The notes below the pieces were generated by a model. It was not told where the DNA came from. It made no database searches and was given only the letters and a program-made list of their open reading frames with translations. The position numbers and the translations under genes were made by a program. 64,000 nucleotides of DNA from Blastococcus sp. CT_GayMR20 (lineage in GTDB: Bacteria; Actinomycetota; Actinomycetes; Mycobacteriales; Geodermatophilaceae). The stretch is from NCBI RefSeq assembly GCF_004570345.1, contig NZ_SPQM01000007.1, positions 1 to 64,000 on the forward strand, read 5' to 3'. Positions 44,417 through 54,457 of this stretch are shown piece after piece. The stretch's first letter is position 1. The number at the start of each line of letters is the position of its first letter.

Positions 44417-46701
44417 CAGCTCGTGGGGACGGTGCCCGCCGGGACGGTGCCGATCGCGGCCTCGGGGCTGCCGAACAGTGCCGGGAGCGTCGCCGACCAC
44501 GCGGCCCGCAGCTCGGCCAGCGGCAGGTCGAGGAGCCCGTCGACGACCAGGGAGTCGCCACCCGTCGTCCCCAGTTCGACGACCTGGACACCGGCCCACT
44601 GGGCCGTCGTCTTCACCGCACCCGGGTCGTTCGTGGTGACGACGGCGCGGGCCGTCGACTCGCTGAAGAGCTGGGCGAACGGGTCGCCCGTGACGTGGAG
44701 CCGGGCGCCGATGCCGTAGCGGAGGGCGGACTCGGTGAGGCTCTGGGCGAGGCCGCCGTCGGCGAGGTCGTGCGCCGACGTGACCAGACCCTCGCGACCG
44801 AGGGCGGCGAGCAGGTCGCCGAGGGCGCGCTCCGCGGGTAGGTCGACCTGCGGGGGCATGCCGCCGAGGTGTCCGTGCACGACCGATGCCCACGCCGAGC
44901 CGCCGAACTCCTCGCGGGTCTCGCCGAGCAGCAGCACCGTCTCGCCGTCGGTCCGCCAGCCGCCGGGGATCCGGCGGCGGACGTCGTCGTGCACGCCGAG
45001 GACGCCGATGACGGGGGTCGGATTGATCGGGACGTCGCCGGTCTGGTTGTAGAGGCTCACGTTGCCGCCGGTCACCGGCAGGCCGAGCTCGCGGCAGCCG
45101 TCGGCCAGGCCGCGGACGGCCTCGGCGAACTGCCACATCACCTCCGGTTCCTCGGGAGAGCCGAAGTTCAGGCAGTTGGTGACGGCGAGGGGCTTGGCGC
45201 CGGAGACGGCGACGTTGCGGTAGGCCTCGGCGAGGTTCAGCTGGGCGCCGGCGTAGGGGTCGAGGCGGGCGAAGCGGGCGTTGCCGTCGAGAGCCAGTGC
45301 GATGCCGCGGTGGGTGTCCTCGTCGATGCGGACGACGCCGGCGTCCTCGGGCTGCGCCAGCACGGTGTTGCCGCGGACGTAGCGGTCGTACTGCTCGGTG
45401 ACCCACGTCTTGTCGGCGCCGTCCGGGCTGCTGATGACGGCGAGCCAGTGGGCCTGGATCTCCGCGCCGGACTGGGGCCTCGGCAGGTCGGCCGCGCTGT
45501 TGGCCTGCAGGCGGTCGAGGTCGGCCGGCCGCCGGATGGGCCGCTCGTAGACCGGGCCCTCGTGGGCGACGGTGCGCGGCGGGACGTCGACGATCCGCTC
45601 GCCGTGCCAGTCGACGGTGAGCCGGTCGCCCTCGGTGACCTCACCGATGACGGTGGCGAGCACGTCCCACTTGCGGCAGACGGCGAGGAACTCCTCGACC
45701 TTGGCCGGTTCGACGATCGCGCACATGCGCTCCTGCGACTCGCTCATCAGGATCTCAGCGGGCGTGAGCGTGCTGTCGCGGAGCGGGACGGTGTCGAGGT
45801 CCACGTGCATGCCGCCGGTGCCGGCGCTGGCGAGCTCGGAGGTCGCGCAGGACAGCCCGGCGCCGCCCAGGTCCTGGATGCCGGTGACGAGGTCCGCGGC
45901 GAAGATCTCCAGGCAGGCCTCGATGAGCAGCTTCTCGGTGAACGGGTCGCCGACCTGCACGCTCGGGCGCTTGGCCGGGCCGTGCTCGTCGAACGTCTCG
46001 CTGGCCAGGACGCTCACGCCGCCGATGCCGTCGCCGCCGGTCCGGGCGCCGAAGAGGATGACCTTGTTGCCGACGCCCTCGGCCTTGGCCAGCCGGACGT
46101 CCTCGTGCTTCATGACACCGACGCACAGCGCGTTGACCAGCGGGTTGCCGGCGTAGCAGTCGTCGAAGAGCAGTTCACCACCGATGTTGGGCAGGCCGAG
46201 GCAGTTGCCGTAGCCGCCGACGCCGGCGACGACGCCGGGCAGGACGCGGGCCGTATCGGGCGCATCCGCGCGGCCGAAGCGGAGGGAGTCCATGACCGCG
46301 ATCGGGCGGGCGCCCATGGTGAGGATGTCGCGGACGATGCCGCCGACGCCGGTGGCCGCCCCCTGGTACGGCTCGACGTAGCTCGGGTGGTTGTGCGACT
46401 CCACCTTGAAGGTGACCGCGTAGCCGTCGCCCACGTCGACGACGCCGGCGTTCTCGCCGATCCCGACGAGCAGCGCCTCGCTGTGCGGCAGGTCGCCGAA
46501 CTGCCGCAGGTGCACCTTGCTCGACTTGTAGGAGCAGTGCTCGCTCCACATCACCGAGTACATGGCCAGCTCGGCGGTGGTGGGCCGGCGGCCGAGGATG
46601 TCGCGGATGCGCAGGTACTCGTCGGTCTTCAGACCCAGCTCGGCGAACGGCTGCTCGTCCTCGGGGGTCTTCTCCGCCCGCTCGACGGTGTCGACGTTCA
46701 C
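44416..46701 (-). CDS. purL: FGAM synthase subunit PurL
   Basis: A 761-residue small-type PurL; with PurQ and PurS it converts FGAR to FGAM (fourth step). Motifs include [48 protein letters not shown] and [15 protein letters not shown]. The length is typical of the three-subunit enzyme. The GTG at 46701 overlaps the purQ stop as GTGA. Confidence 0.97.
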   Translation of the reverse strand: MNVDTVERAEKTPEDEQPFAELGLKTDEYLRIRDILGRRPTTAELAMYSVMWSEHCSYKSSKVHLRQFGDLPHSEALLVGIGENAGVVDVGDGYAVTFKVESHNHPSYVEPYQGAATGVGGIVRDILTMGARPIAVMDSLRFGRADAPDTARVLPGVVAGVGGYGNCLGLPNIGGELLFDDCYAGNPLVNALCVGVMKHEDVRLAKAEGVGNKVILFGARTGGDGIGGVSVLASETFDEHGPAKRPSVQVGDPFTEKLLIEACLEIFAADLVTGIQDLGGAGLSCATSELASAGTGGMHVDLDTVPLRDSTLTPAEILMSESQERMCAIVEPAKVEEFLAVCRKWDVLATVIGEVTEGDRLTVDWHGERIVDVPPRTVAHEGPVYERPIRRPADLDRLQANSAADLPRPQSGAEIQAHWLAVISSPDGADKTWVTEQYDRYVRGNTVLAQPEDAGVVRIDEDTHRGIALALDGNARFARLDPYAGAQLNLAEAYRNVAVSGAKPLAVTNCLNFGSPEEPEVMWQFAEAVRGLADGCRELGLPVTGGNVSLYNQTGDVPINPTPVIGVLGVHDDVRRRIPGGWRTDGETVLLLGETREEFGGSAWASVVHGHLGGMPPQVDLPAERALGDLLAALGREGLVTSAHDLADGGLAQSLTESALRYGIGARLHVTGDPFAQLFSESTARAVVTTNDPGAVKTTAQWAGVQVVELGTTGGDSLVVDGLLDLPLAELRAAWSATLPALFGSPEAAIGTVPAGTVPTS

Positions 46702-47369
46702 ACCGCCACCGCGGCCTTCAGGATGCTGCTGAAGAAGCCCAGGCCGTCGGTGCTCGGGCCGGTGAGGTCCTCGACCGCGTGCTCGGGGTGCGGCATGAGT
46801 CCGACGATGCGGCCGTTCTCGCTGGTCACCCCGGCGATGTCCCGGCTGGATCCGTTCGGGTTGCCGTCGGCGTACCGGAAGACGACCCGGCCCTCGCCCT
46901 CGAGCCGGTCGAGGTCCTCCGGCGAGCCGACGTACCGGCCCTCGCCGTTCTTCACCGGGATGACGATGCGCTGGCCCTCGGCGTAGTCGCTGGTCCAGGA
47001 GGTGTCGGCCCGCTCGACGACGAGCACCTGGTCGCGGTTGCGGAAGTGCAGGTGGCTGTTGCGGGTGAGCGCGCCCGGCAACAGGCCGGCCTCGCACAGC
47101 ACCTGGAATCCGTTGCAGATGCCCAGCACGGGCAGCCCCTGGCGGGCGCGCGCGACGACGTCCTGCATCAGGGGTGCGCGGGCGGCGATGGCACCGGCGC
47201 GCAGGTAGTCGCCGTAGGAGAAGCCACCGGGGAGGACGACGGCGTCGACGTCCTTGAGGTCGTGGTCGGCGTGCCACAGCGCGACCGGCTCACCGCCGGC
47301 CAGGCGCACCGCGCGGGCGGCGTCGACGTCGTCCAGGGATCCCGGGAAGGTCAGAACACCGATGCGCAC
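46698..47369 (-). CDS. purQ: FGAM synthase glutaminase subunit PurQ
   Basis: A 223-residue class I glutamine amidotransferase that supplies ammonia to PurL. The nucleophile Cys lies in GICNGFQVL near 89-97 and the catalytic His/Glu in [10 protein letters not shown] near the end; [14 protein letters not shown] is also diagnostic. GTG at 47369 begins [11 protein letters not shown]. It overlaps purL and follows purS by 11 bases. Confidence 0.97.
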   Translation of the reverse strand: MRIGVLTFPGSLDDVDAARAVRLAGGEPVALWHADHDLKDVDAVVLPGGFSYGDYLRAGAIAARAPLMQDVVARARQGLPVLGICNGFQVLCEAGLLPGALTRNSHLHFRNRDQVLVVERADTSWTSDYAEGQRIVIPVKNGEGRYVGSPEDLDRLEGEGRVVFRYADGNPNGSSRDIAGVTSENGRIVGLMPHPEHAVEDLTGPSTDGLGFFSSILKAAVAV

Positions 47370-47380
47370 AGTTGCTCTCT

Positions 47381-47620
47381 TTAGTCGGTCGGGAGGTGCA
47401 GCTCGACGTCCTCGATGACGGGGTTGGCCAGCAGCGTCTCGGCGATCTGCTTGAGCTCGGCCTCGTCCGGCGTGCCGTCGACCTCGAGGACGAAGTGCTT
47501 GCCCTGGCGGACGCTCGTCACGCCGTCGTGACCGAGGCGCCCCAGCGCGCCCAGTACCGCCTGTCCCTGCGGGTCGGAGATCTCCGGCTTGAGGACCACG
47601 TCGACGACCACCCGGGACAC
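47381..47620 (-). CDS. purS: FGAM synthase bridging subunit PurS
   Basis: A 79-residue protein with typical PurS sequence ([37 protein letters not shown]), dimerising to bridge PurL and PurQ. It heads the purS-purQ-purL-SCP2 operon. The GTG start is 7 bases after a TACCCT -10 box, so the operon starts with a leaderless message. Confidence 0.96.
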   Translation of the reverse strand: MSRVVVDVVLKPEISDPQGQAVLGALGRLGHDGVTSVRQGKHFVLEVDGTPDEAELKQIAETLLANPVIEDVELHLPTD

Positions 47621-47627
47621 GCCGACG

Positions 47628-47633
47628 AGGGTA
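47628..47633 (-). promoter_or_regulatory. -10 box of the purS operon
   Basis: TACCCT on the minus strand, 7 bases before the purS GTG. The left palindrome of the DUF559 cassette ends about 30 bases upstream, so the -35 region abuts it. Confidence 0.65.
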
Positions 47634-47663
47634 CCTGGACCCAGATCTGGACCCGCCCGCCCC

Positions 47664-47723
47664 GCGAGATCGGCGATGTGGTCGCAAAGGGCGCGGTTTC
47701 ACGACGAGAACGCCGATGTCGTC
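47664..47723. repeat. Left palindromic flank of the DUF559 cassette
   Basis: A 60-base imperfect palindrome. The left arm (GCGAGATCGGCGATGTGG...) matches the reverse complement of the right arm (...ACGCCGATGTCGTC) at about 15 of 19 positions around a 16-base GC-rich centre. It ends on the stop codon of the DUF559 gene. Its arms match those of the right flank at about 40 of 44 positions. Confidence 0.75.
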
Positions 47724-48588
47724 AGAGACCGAGAGCGCGCCTGATCTGGCGAAGGACCTCGTCCGCCTTGCCGTAGATGTCCGCCGAGGTGAAGCGCAGC
47801 ACCGTCCACCCTGCTGTGATGAGGCGGTTCTGCCTCCGCGCATCCTTCACGAAGACATCTCGCTCCCGGTGGATGTCGCCGTCGAACTCGACGATCACCT
47901 TCTGCTCGGGCCAGGCCAGATCTGCTCGTCCGACGATGCCGTCCACGTCCCGGACGACGAACTGCGGGACGGGACGGGGCAGTCCTCCCCGATGGACGAG
48001 CCATCGCAGAACCGACTCCATCGGCGACTCCGACCGCGGGTCGGCCAGCGGCAGGACGTCTCGCGCCCGTGCGGAGCCGCGGCCGCTGGGACGGCGCAGG
48101 AGTTCGGCCTGGAGCGTCGGTAGGCTGACCAGCGCATTGAGCAATTGATCGGTGGCCGCGAGGAGTGCAGGGCGCTCGAGGACGCCTGCCAGATCCCGCC
48201 ATGTCCTCGCCGGCGACGTCACCGGCAGCGAGCGTCGCCGGACGACCGACGCCTCGTCCAGTGGGATCCGGTACAGCCGGCGGTCGATGCGACTCTCCGC
48301 CCGTGATCCCGGTGGCACGGTCAGGTGCACGCGATCGTCGTCCCTGGGCCGCATCGGGATCTGAAGTCCCCAGACGTCCGCTGCGGACAGGTGACTGACC
48401 ACTGCACCGGGCGGAGCAGTGAGCAGGACGGCGGCAAGGCGACCGGTCAGTTGACCGCGCAAGGCGTCAGGGAGGTATGTGTCGCGCGACAGCCGCGCAA
48501 CCTGCGGATGCCTCAGCTCCCTGTCGCTCAGCCCCGCTGCACGTGCGGCCGATCGGGTGGTCGGACCGGTGATCCGTGATCGTGGCAT
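47722..48588 (-). CDS. DUF559 putative endonuclease with AbiEi-like N-terminus
   Basis: A 288-residue protein starting at ATG 48588 (MPRSRITGP); upstream GTG codons fall inside the flanking palindrome. Residues about 10-100 resemble the winged-helix N-terminus of AbiEi-type proteins ([23 protein letters not shown]). The C-terminus (about 190-288) is a DUF559/Vsr-like PD-(D/E)XK domain: [19 protein letters not shown], then a conserved [19 protein letters not shown] strand. Metal-dependent DNA cleavage is predicted from the fold. No methyltransferase or obvious toxin/antitoxin partner is adjacent. The gene is framed precisely by two related palindromes. Confidence 0.85.
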   Translation of the reverse strand: MPRSRITGPTTRSAARAAGLSDRELRHPQVARLSRDTYLPDALRGQLTGRLAAVLLTAPPGAVVSHLSAADVWGLQIPMRPRDDDRVHLTVPPGSRAESRIDRRLYRIPLDEASVVRRRSLPVTSPARTWRDLAGVLERPALLAATDQLLNALVSLPTLQAELLRRPSGRGSARARDVLPLADPRSESPMESVLRWLVHRGGLPRPVPQFVVRDVDGIVGRADLAWPEQKVIVEFDGDIHRERDVFVKDARRQNRLITAGWTVLRFTSADIYGKADEVLRQIRRALGL

Positions 48589-48653
48589 TCGCCTGGGCAC
48601 CCGGAGAGCATCGAGGAATCGGCAGCCATCGAGGCAGGCAATCCACAACCCCG

Positions 48654-48713
48654 GCGAGATCGGCGAAGTGGTCGCCACAACGCGCTCTATGCGACGAGGT
48701 CGCCGATGTCGCC
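48654..48713. repeat. Right palindromic flank of the DUF559 cassette
   Basis: A 60-base imperfect palindrome: GCGAGATCGGCGAAGTGGTCGC versus the reverse complement of GCGACGAGGTCGCCGATGTCGC matches at 18 of 22 positions around a 16-base centre. It starts 65 bases before the DUF559 start codon and ends 3 bases from the stop codon of the next gene. Confidence 0.75.
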
Positions 48714-48716
48714 CGA

Positions 48717-49474
48717 CTATGCGAGCAGCTTCCACACTGCGTCGGGGGACTCCCAGTGGGCGTTGTGGCCGGCGCCGTCGAGCACGACGGCGTCCGGGTC
48801 GACGCGGCGCATCGACTCCAGGCCGACCATCGGGTCCGCCGAGCCCGCCGCGAGCCGCAGCGGCGCCGCGCTGCGCGCCAGGACCGTCTCCACCGACGGT
48901 CCGACGGCGCCGAACGCCCGCGGGTCCAGCGCGGCGACCCACCCCCCGCGAGCGACGCGCACACCCGCGTGGGCAACCGGGTCGGCCGGGTCGACGAGGT
49001 CACGCAGGCCGGCGAGCTTCAGGTGCCGGTCGGCGGCCTCCGCCGAGCTGCCGAACACCTGGGCCGGACGGCGCGACATCGCCTGCGCGCGCGCCACCTC
49101 GTCGTCGGTCCAGTCCACCTTCACGCCGAGCGCGACGACGCGGTCGACGTCGACGCCGTACCACCCACTGCCGAGGACGGCGCCCACGACCCCGCCGAAG
49201 GAGTGGCCGAGCACCGTCACCCGGGACGCACCGAGCTCGGCGGCGAGCTCCGCCACGTCGGCGGCGTGCACGGCGTAGCCGTAGGGCGGTTCCGCGAGCG
49301 AGAGGCCGTGACCGCGCAGATCGGGCGCGGCCCACCGGCCGGGCCACGACTCCGCCACCAGGGGCAACAGCCGCCGCCAGACCGCCGCCGTCGCGCCGAG
49401 GCCGTGGAGGAGGGCAGGAGGTGCCCGCCCGTGCCGCCGGTGAAGTACGCGATGCCGCCGCGGGTGCGCCGCAT
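48717..49474 (-). pseudogene. Alpha/beta hydrolase, frameshifted near its N-terminus
   Basis: The body of an alpha/beta hydrolase is intact: APDLRGHGLS, VTVLGHSFGGVVGAVLG with nucleophile Ser, and late Asp/His (GAGHNAHW). In-frame starts give only a truncated protein beginning at a TTG (49367). The missing start PPALLHGLGATAAVWRRL is present just upstream in that frame but has no start codon. A well-placed ATG at 49474 (overlapping the purC stop as TGATG) encodes MRRTRGGIAYFTGG in another frame. One frameshift at about 49416-49432, in a G/C-rich run, would join them. It is either a real mutation or a sequencing error. Confidence 0.75.
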
Positions 49475-50349
49475 CAGCCGAACCTCCGACCGGTCAGCTG
49501 CTCGAAGGCGGTGACGTAGCGCTCGCGGGTCGCGGCCACCACGTCGTCCGGCAGCTCCGGCGGCGGGGACACCCGGTCCCAGCCGGACGACGTCAGCCAG
49601 TCGCGCACGTACTGCTTGTCGTAGGAGGGCTGCGCCGAGCCGGGCGACCACGTCCCGGCCGGCCAGAAGCGGGAGGAGTCGGGCGTGAGCACCTCGTCGC
49701 CGAGCACCAGGGAGTCGCCGGCGAGCCCGAACTCGAACTTCGTGTCGGCCAGCACGATCCCGGCGCCCGACGCGATCTCCGCCGCGCGCGAGTACAGCGC
49801 CAGGGTCAGGGCGCGCAGCTCCTCCGCACGGGAGACACCGACGGCGGAGACCACGGCGGAGAAGTCGATCGCCTCGTCGTGCTCCCCCACTCCGTGGTCG
49901 GTGTAAGGGGCCTTCGTGGACGGCGTGAACACCGGCGACGGCAGCCGCGAGCCCTCGACCAGTCCGGCCGGCAGCGCGACGTCCCGGATCGAGCCCGTGC
50001 GCGAGTACTCGACCGTCCCGGACCCGGACAGGTAGCCACGGGCGACGCACTCGACCGGCAGCATCTCCAGCCGCCGGACGAGCATCCCGCGTCCGGCCGC
50101 CTCCGCAGGGACGTCGTCGGCACTGATCAGGTGGTGGGAGGCGCCGAACTCAGCCAGCACCGGGGTCAGCTGCTCGAACCACCAGACCGACAGCTGGGTG
50201 AGCACCCGGCCCTTGTCCGGGATCGGCGTCGGCAGCACGTGGTCGTAGGCGGAGATCCGGTCCGAGGCGACCAGCAGCAGTTGCCCGGGACCCGCGTCGT
50301 AGATCTCGCGCACCTTGCCCCGCGCCACCAGGGGCAGTCCCAGACTCAC
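49474..50349 (-). CDS. purC: SAICAR synthetase
   Basis: A 291-residue enzyme joining CAIR and aspartate to SAICAR with ATP (eighth step). Motifs are ARGKVREIYD, SDRISAYDHVLPTPIPDKG, MLPVECVARGYLSGSG and the late DTKFEFGL. The length is typical of the longer actinobacterial form. GTG start at 50349 overlaps the purB stop as GTGA; the 3' end overlaps the hydrolase ATG by one base. Confidence 0.97.
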   Translation of the reverse strand: MSLGLPLVARGKVREIYDAGPGQLLLVASDRISAYDHVLPTPIPDKGRVLTQLSVWWFEQLTPVLAEFGASHHLISADDVPAEAAGRGMLVRRLEMLPVECVARGYLSGSGTVEYSRTGSIRDVALPAGLVEGSRLPSPVFTPSTKAPYTDHGVGEHDEAIDFSAVVSAVGVSRAEELRALTLALYSRAAEIASGAGIVLADTKFEFGLAGDSLVLGDEVLTPDSSRFWPAGTWSPGSAQPSYDKQYVRDWLTSSGWDRVSPPPELPDDVVAATRERYVTAFEQLTGRRFG

Positions 50350-51653
50350 GTGAGCTTGGCCAGCCGGTCGAACAGCGGCCCGAGGTTGGCCACGTACTTC
50401 TCCGGCCGGCAGATCTCGTCCAGCCGCGCCTCGTCCAGCGTCACGCCCGAGGACGACGCCCGTCCCCGCAGCGTCTCGCGGAACGGCGTCCCCGACTGCC
50501 ACGTCTCCATCGCCGCCGACTGCACCAGCGAGTACGCGTCCTCCCTCGAGAGCCCGCCCTCGACCAGCTCCAGCAGCACCGACGACGTGTAGATGAGCCC
50601 GCCCGTGGACTCGAGGTTGGCCCGCATCCGATCGGTGTCCACGACCAGGTTCTCCACGAGCCCGGCCGTCAGGTCGAGCAGGTAGTCGGTGGTGATCGCG
50701 GCGTCGGGCAGGAACACCCGCTCGGTGGACGAGTGCGAGATGTCGCGCTCGTGCCAGAGCGGGATGCCCTCCATCACCGGCACGATCGCGGCCCGCACCA
50801 CCCTCGCGAGCCCGGCGATGCGCTCGGAGCGGATCGGGTTCTTCTTGTGCGGCATCGCGCTCGAGCCCTTCTGGCCCGAGCCGAACGCCTCCGACAGCTC
50901 CCGCACCTCGGTCCGCTGGCCGTGCCGCACCTCCAGCGCGATCGCCTCGCAGACCGTGGCGATGATCGCCAGGGCCGAGACCCACTCGCTGATGGAGTCG
51001 CGGAGCACCACCTGCGTCGACGCGTCCGCCGGCCGCAGGCCCAGCGCCTCGGCGACGAACACCTCCACCGACGGGTCGATCAGCGAGTACGTGCCGACGG
51101 CGCCGGAGATGGCCACCACGCCCACGCGCGCCCGCGCCTCGCGGAGGCGGTCCCGCGACCGCGCGGCCGCGAACGCCAGGTCGGCGACCCGGTGGCCCCA
51201 CACGTCGGGCTCGGCGTGCACGCCGTGGGTGCGGCCGACCTTGATCGTGTCCCGGTGTGCCAGCCCGTGGTCGCGCAGTGCGGCGACCAGCCGGTCGGCC
51301 TTGGCCAGCAGGACGTCGGTGGCGTCGGTGAGCTGGACGGCGAGCGCGGTGTCCAGCAGGTCGGACGACGTCATCCCGTGGTGCACGTACGCGGCCGCAG
51401 AGCGCGGCTCGGTGTTGTCCGCCCACGCGGTGAGGAACGCGATGACGTCGTGCTGCGTCGTCTCCTCGATCTCCGCGACCCGCTCGGGCGTCGGCGGCGG
51501 GGCGTTGCGCACCGGCTCGACGACGTCGGCGGGCACCCGGCCGGCGGCCGCGTGCGCCTCCAGGACGAGCGCCTCGACCTTGCACCACAGCTCGTACTTG
51601 TGCTGGTCGCTCCAGACCCGCCCCATCTCCGGGAGCGTGTAGCGCTCGATCAT
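50346..51653 (-). CDS. purB: Adenylosuccinate lyase
   Basis: A 435-residue lyase acting twice in purine synthesis (SAICAR to AICAR, and adenylosuccinate to AMP). The ATG at 51653 (MIERYTLPEMG) is the usual N-terminus, better than the in-frame GTG 18 bases upstream. The superfamily signature GSSAMPHKKNPIRSE is near 260-275, with GRTHGVHAEP and HHGMTSSDL also present. It heads the purB-purC-hydrolase operon and is divergent from an AI-2E-family gene. Confidence 0.97.
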   Translation of the reverse strand: MIERYTLPEMGRVWSDQHKYELWCKVEALVLEAHAAAGRVPADVVEPVRNAPPPTPERVAEIEETTQHDVIAFLTAWADNTEPRSAAAYVHHGMTSSDLLDTALAVQLTDATDVLLAKADRLVAALRDHGLAHRDTIKVGRTHGVHAEPDVWGHRVADLAFAAARSRDRLREARARVGVVAISGAVGTYSLIDPSVEVFVAEALGLRPADASTQVVLRDSISEWVSALAIIATVCEAIALEVRHGQRTEVRELSEAFGSGQKGSSAMPHKKNPIRSERIAGLARVVRAAIVPVMEGIPLWHERDISHSSTERVFLPDAAITTDYLLDLTAGLVENLVVDTDRMRANLESTGGLIYTSSVLLELVEGGLSREDAYSLVQSAAMETWQSGTPFRETLRGRASSSGVTLDEARLDEICRPEKYVANLGPLFDRLAKLT

Positions 51654-51757
51654 GCGGGTACCGCCGGACACAGCTCAGCTCGTCGCACCACGGAGACATC
51701 CTCCCGCAGGGCTAGCGTGATCATGGACGGCCCCTAGAAGCAGGGCGGAGGTGCGTG

Positions 51758-53182
51758 ATGCTCAGACGCGCCAGCGACCTCACCGCGCGGGCCCGCGAGC
51801 GCATCCGCGCGGCCCGCGAGCACGATCCGCACGGCTGGCACGACCGGCACCATGACCACGACCGGCACCATGACGACGAGCCGATCGACTTCGTGGAGCT
51901 CCCCCACGAGGACGACGAGACCGCCTCCGAGCAGCCACCGCTGGGCAGCCCCGAGTCCGGCGCCCCGGACGTCGACGGCGCCGTCGCGCCCGGTCCGGTC
52001 AGCGGACCCCCGGAGGGTGGCCGACCCCACCGCCCCGGGGAGCGGTCGCGCCGGCTGATGTCCGGCGCCGACCGCCGGTCGGCACCCGAGGACGGCGTCC
52101 CGAACGGCCTGCGGACGGCGGCGGCGTGGTCGTGGCGGCTGATCGTGGTGATCGCCGGCTTCTACGTGCTGCTCTACGCCGCCGCGTACGTCGCCGTGGT
52201 CGTCGTCCCGGTGCTCGTGGCCCTGCTCCTGGCCGCCCTCCTGCAGCCCGGGGCCGCCTCCCTGGTCCGCCGCGGGTGGCCCAAGGGGCTGGCCGCGACG
52301 GCGATGCTCCTCGTCGGCCTGGCCGTGGTCGCCGGGATCATCACGCTGGTCATCGAGCGGTTCTCCGCGGGCTTCTCCGATCTGGCGAGCCAGGTCAGCG
52401 AGGGCATCGGGCAGGTGCAGAGCTTCGTCGTCCGCACCTTCCCGATCACGCGCGGCCAGCTCGAGGATGCCGTCGCCGCGGTGCAGGAGACCCTGGTCGA
52501 CAACCAGGAGACGATCACGTCCGGCGCGATCACCACCGCGGCGACCGTCGGCGAGGTCTTCACCGGCATCGTCCTGGCGCTGTTCACGCTGTTCTTCTTC
52601 CTCAAGGACGGCCGGTCCATCTGGCTGTGGCTGGTCGGGCTCTTCCCGCGCGAGTCCCGGGCCTACATCGACGAGGCGGCCCGGCGCTCCTGGCGGACGC
52701 TGATCTCCTACGTGCGGGCGACGGCGGCCGTCGCGCTGGTCGACGCGGTCGGCATCGGCATCGGCCTGGCGATCCTGGGCGTTCCGCTGGTGATCCCGCT
52801 GGCGGCGCTGGTCTTCCTCGGCGCCTTCATCCCGATCATCGGCTCGTTCCTCGCCGGCTCGGTGGCGGTGCTCGTCGCGCTGGTGTCGGTGGGCCCGATC
52901 AAGGCACTCATCGCGCTGGGCGTGGTCGTGCTGGTCATGCAGCTCGAGGGGCACGTCCTGCAGCCGCTGCTGCTGGGCCGCGCGGTGCACGTGCACCCGC
53001 TCGCGGTCGTGCTGTCGATCGCGGCAGGTCTGCTCATCGGCGGGATCTTCGGCGCGCTCATCGCCGTCCCCACCGTCGCGTGCGCGAACGTCGCCGGCAC
53101 CTACCTGAGCCGGCGGCACGAGGGGCCGCGCCCGCCCGAGCCGCGGCCCGACCGGGCGAAGCCCGCCGTCACCGCGAAGTAG
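51758..53182 (+). CDS. AI-2E-family (PerM-like) membrane transporter
   Basis: A 474-residue membrane protein; ATG at 51758 has GGAGG 6 bases upstream. The C-terminal 350 residues form the AI-2E/PerM fold with eight helices and the hallmarks [13 protein letters not shown] and [21 protein letters not shown]. An unusual N-terminal cytoplasmic region of about 115 residues contains a dense histidine/aspartate cluster ([14 protein letters not shown], about 29-42) that could bind metal ions. The substrate is unknown. Its 3' end overlaps the purD end by 14 bases. Confidence 0.9.
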   Translation: MLRRASDLTARARERIRAAREHDPHGWHDRHHDHDRHHDDEPIDFVELPHEDDETASEQPPLGSPESGAPDVDGAVAPGPVSGPPEGGRPHRPGERSRRLMSGADRRSAPEDGVPNGLRTAAAWSWRLIVVIAGFYVLLYAAAYVAVVVVPVLVALLLAALLQPGAASLVRRGWPKGLAATAMLLVGLAVVAGIITLVIERFSAGFSDLASQVSEGIGQVQSFVVRTFPITRGQLEDAVAAVQETLVDNQETITSGAITTAATVGEVFTGIVLALFTLFFFLKDGRSIWLWLVGLFPRESRAYIDEAARRSWRTLISYVRATAAVALVDAVGIGIGLAILGVPLVIPLAALVFLGAFIPIIGSFLAGSVAVLVALVSVGPIKALIALGVVVLVMQLEGHVLQPLLLGRAVHVHPLAVVLSIAAGLLIGGIFGALIAVPTVACANVAGTYLSRRHEGPRPPEPRPDRAKPAVTAK

Positions 53183-54434
53183 GCGGTGCGATGCGGCCCT
53201 CGACGGCTGCCAGCGCGATGTCGGTCCGCCAGTGCGCGTCGGCCAGCCGGACGGCGGCCACCCGCTCGTAGGCCGTCTGCCGGGCGGCCGCCAGGTCGGC
53301 ACCGAGGCCCACCACCGAGAGCACCCGGCCGCCGGCGGAGATCACCGAGCCGTCGGCGGCCAGCGCCGTCCCCGCGTGCAGCACGCCCTCGCCGTCGGCC
53401 CCCGTGATCGCCGACCCCGTGCGCGGCGACTCGGGATAGCCCGGCGCGGCGACGACGACGGTCACCGCGGCACCCTCCCGCCAGCGCAGCGGCGGGTGCT
53501 CGGCGAGCGTGCCGGTGGCCGCGGCGTGCAGGAGGCCGGCCAGCGGCGTCTCCAGCAGCGGCAGCACGACCTGCGTCTCCGGGTCGCCGAACCGGGCGTT
53601 GAACTCGACGACGCGGACGCCGCGCGAGGTGAGCGCGAGCCCCGCGTAGAGGAGCCCGCTGAAGGTCTCCCCGCGACGGGCCATCTCGTCGACGGTCGGC
53701 TGCAGCACCGTCGCCATGACCTCGTCCACCAGGCCGGGCGGCGCCCAGGGCAGCGGCGCGTAGGCGCCCATCCCGCCGGTGTTCGGCCCGCCGTCACCGT
53801 CGTCCCGCCTCTTGGCGTCCTGGGCCGGCACCAACGGGACGACGGTCGTGCCGTCGGTGACCGCGAACAGCGACACCTCCGGGCCGTCGAGGTACTCCTC
53901 GACGAGCACGGCTCCCCCCGCGTCGAGCACCCGGTGCCCGTGGGCGACGGCCGCGGCGCGCTCGTCGGTGACGAGCACGCCCTTGCCGGCGGCCAGGCCG
54001 TCGTCCTTCACCACGTACGGTGCCCCGGCCTCGTCCAGGGCCGTCTCCAGCTCGGCGGGGCCGCCGACCGGCCAGGACCTCGCGGTCGGCACCCCGGCGG
54101 CGGCCATCACGTGCTTGGCGAAGGACTTGCTGCCCTCCAGCTGCGCCGCCTCCTCGGAGGGCCCGAAGCAGGGGATGCCGGCGTCCCGGACGGCGTCCGC
54201 CGCCCCGGCCACCAGCGGCACCTCGGGCCCGATGACGACGAGATCGGCCCGCCACTCCTGCGCGATCGCCGCCACGGACACCGGGTCGGCGGCGTCGACC
54301 GCCAGCGGCTCGGCGACCGCGCGGGTACCGGCGTTGCCGGGCGCGCAGGCCAGCCCGCTCACCGCGGGGTCGGAGGAGAGAGCCACGCACAGGGCGTGCT
54401 CCCGGGCACCGGAGCCGATCACGAGCACGCGCAC
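53169..54434 (-). CDS. purD: Phosphoribosylamine-glycine ligase
   Basis: A 421-residue ATP-grasp enzyme making GAR from phosphoribosylamine and glycine (second step). Motifs are [14 protein letters not shown] at the N-terminus, [30 protein letters not shown] and the late [12 protein letters not shown]. The GTG start lies 6 bases after a TAGCTT -10 box. Transcribed alone, convergent with the AI-2E-family gene. Confidence 0.97.
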   Translation of the reverse strand: MRVLVIGSGAREHALCVALSSDPAVSGLACAPGNAGTRAVAEPLAVDAADPVSVAAIAQEWRADLVVIGPEVPLVAGAADAVRDAGIPCFGPSEEAAQLEGSKSFAKHVMAAAGVPTARSWPVGGPAELETALDEAGAPYVVKDDGLAAGKGVLVTDERAAAVAHGHRVLDAGGAVLVEEYLDGPEVSLFAVTDGTTVVPLVPAQDAKRRDDGDGGPNTGGMGAYAPLPWAPPGLVDEVMATVLQPTVDEMARRGETFSGLLYAGLALTSRGVRVVEFNARFGDPETQVVLPLLETPLAGLLHAAATGTLAEHPPLRWREGAAVTVVVAAPGYPESPRTGSAITGADGEGVLHAGTALAADGSVISAGGRVLSVVGLGADLAAARQTAYERVAAVRLADAHWRTDIALAAVEGRIAPPTSR

Positions 54435-54440
54435 GGAGGA

Positions 54441-54446
54441 AAGCTA
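54441..54446 (-). promoter_or_regulatory. -10 box of leaderless purD
   Basis: TAGCTT on the minus strand, 6 bases before the GTG at 54434, placed between the purD start and the end of rsgA. Confidence 0.65.
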
Positions 54447-54457
54447 CCGAGCGGCCA

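Noticed and set aside
44869..46986. Open frame of 705 codons antisense to purL
   Set aside because: Shadow of purL with repetitive Val/Ala/Gly composition and no recognisable domain.
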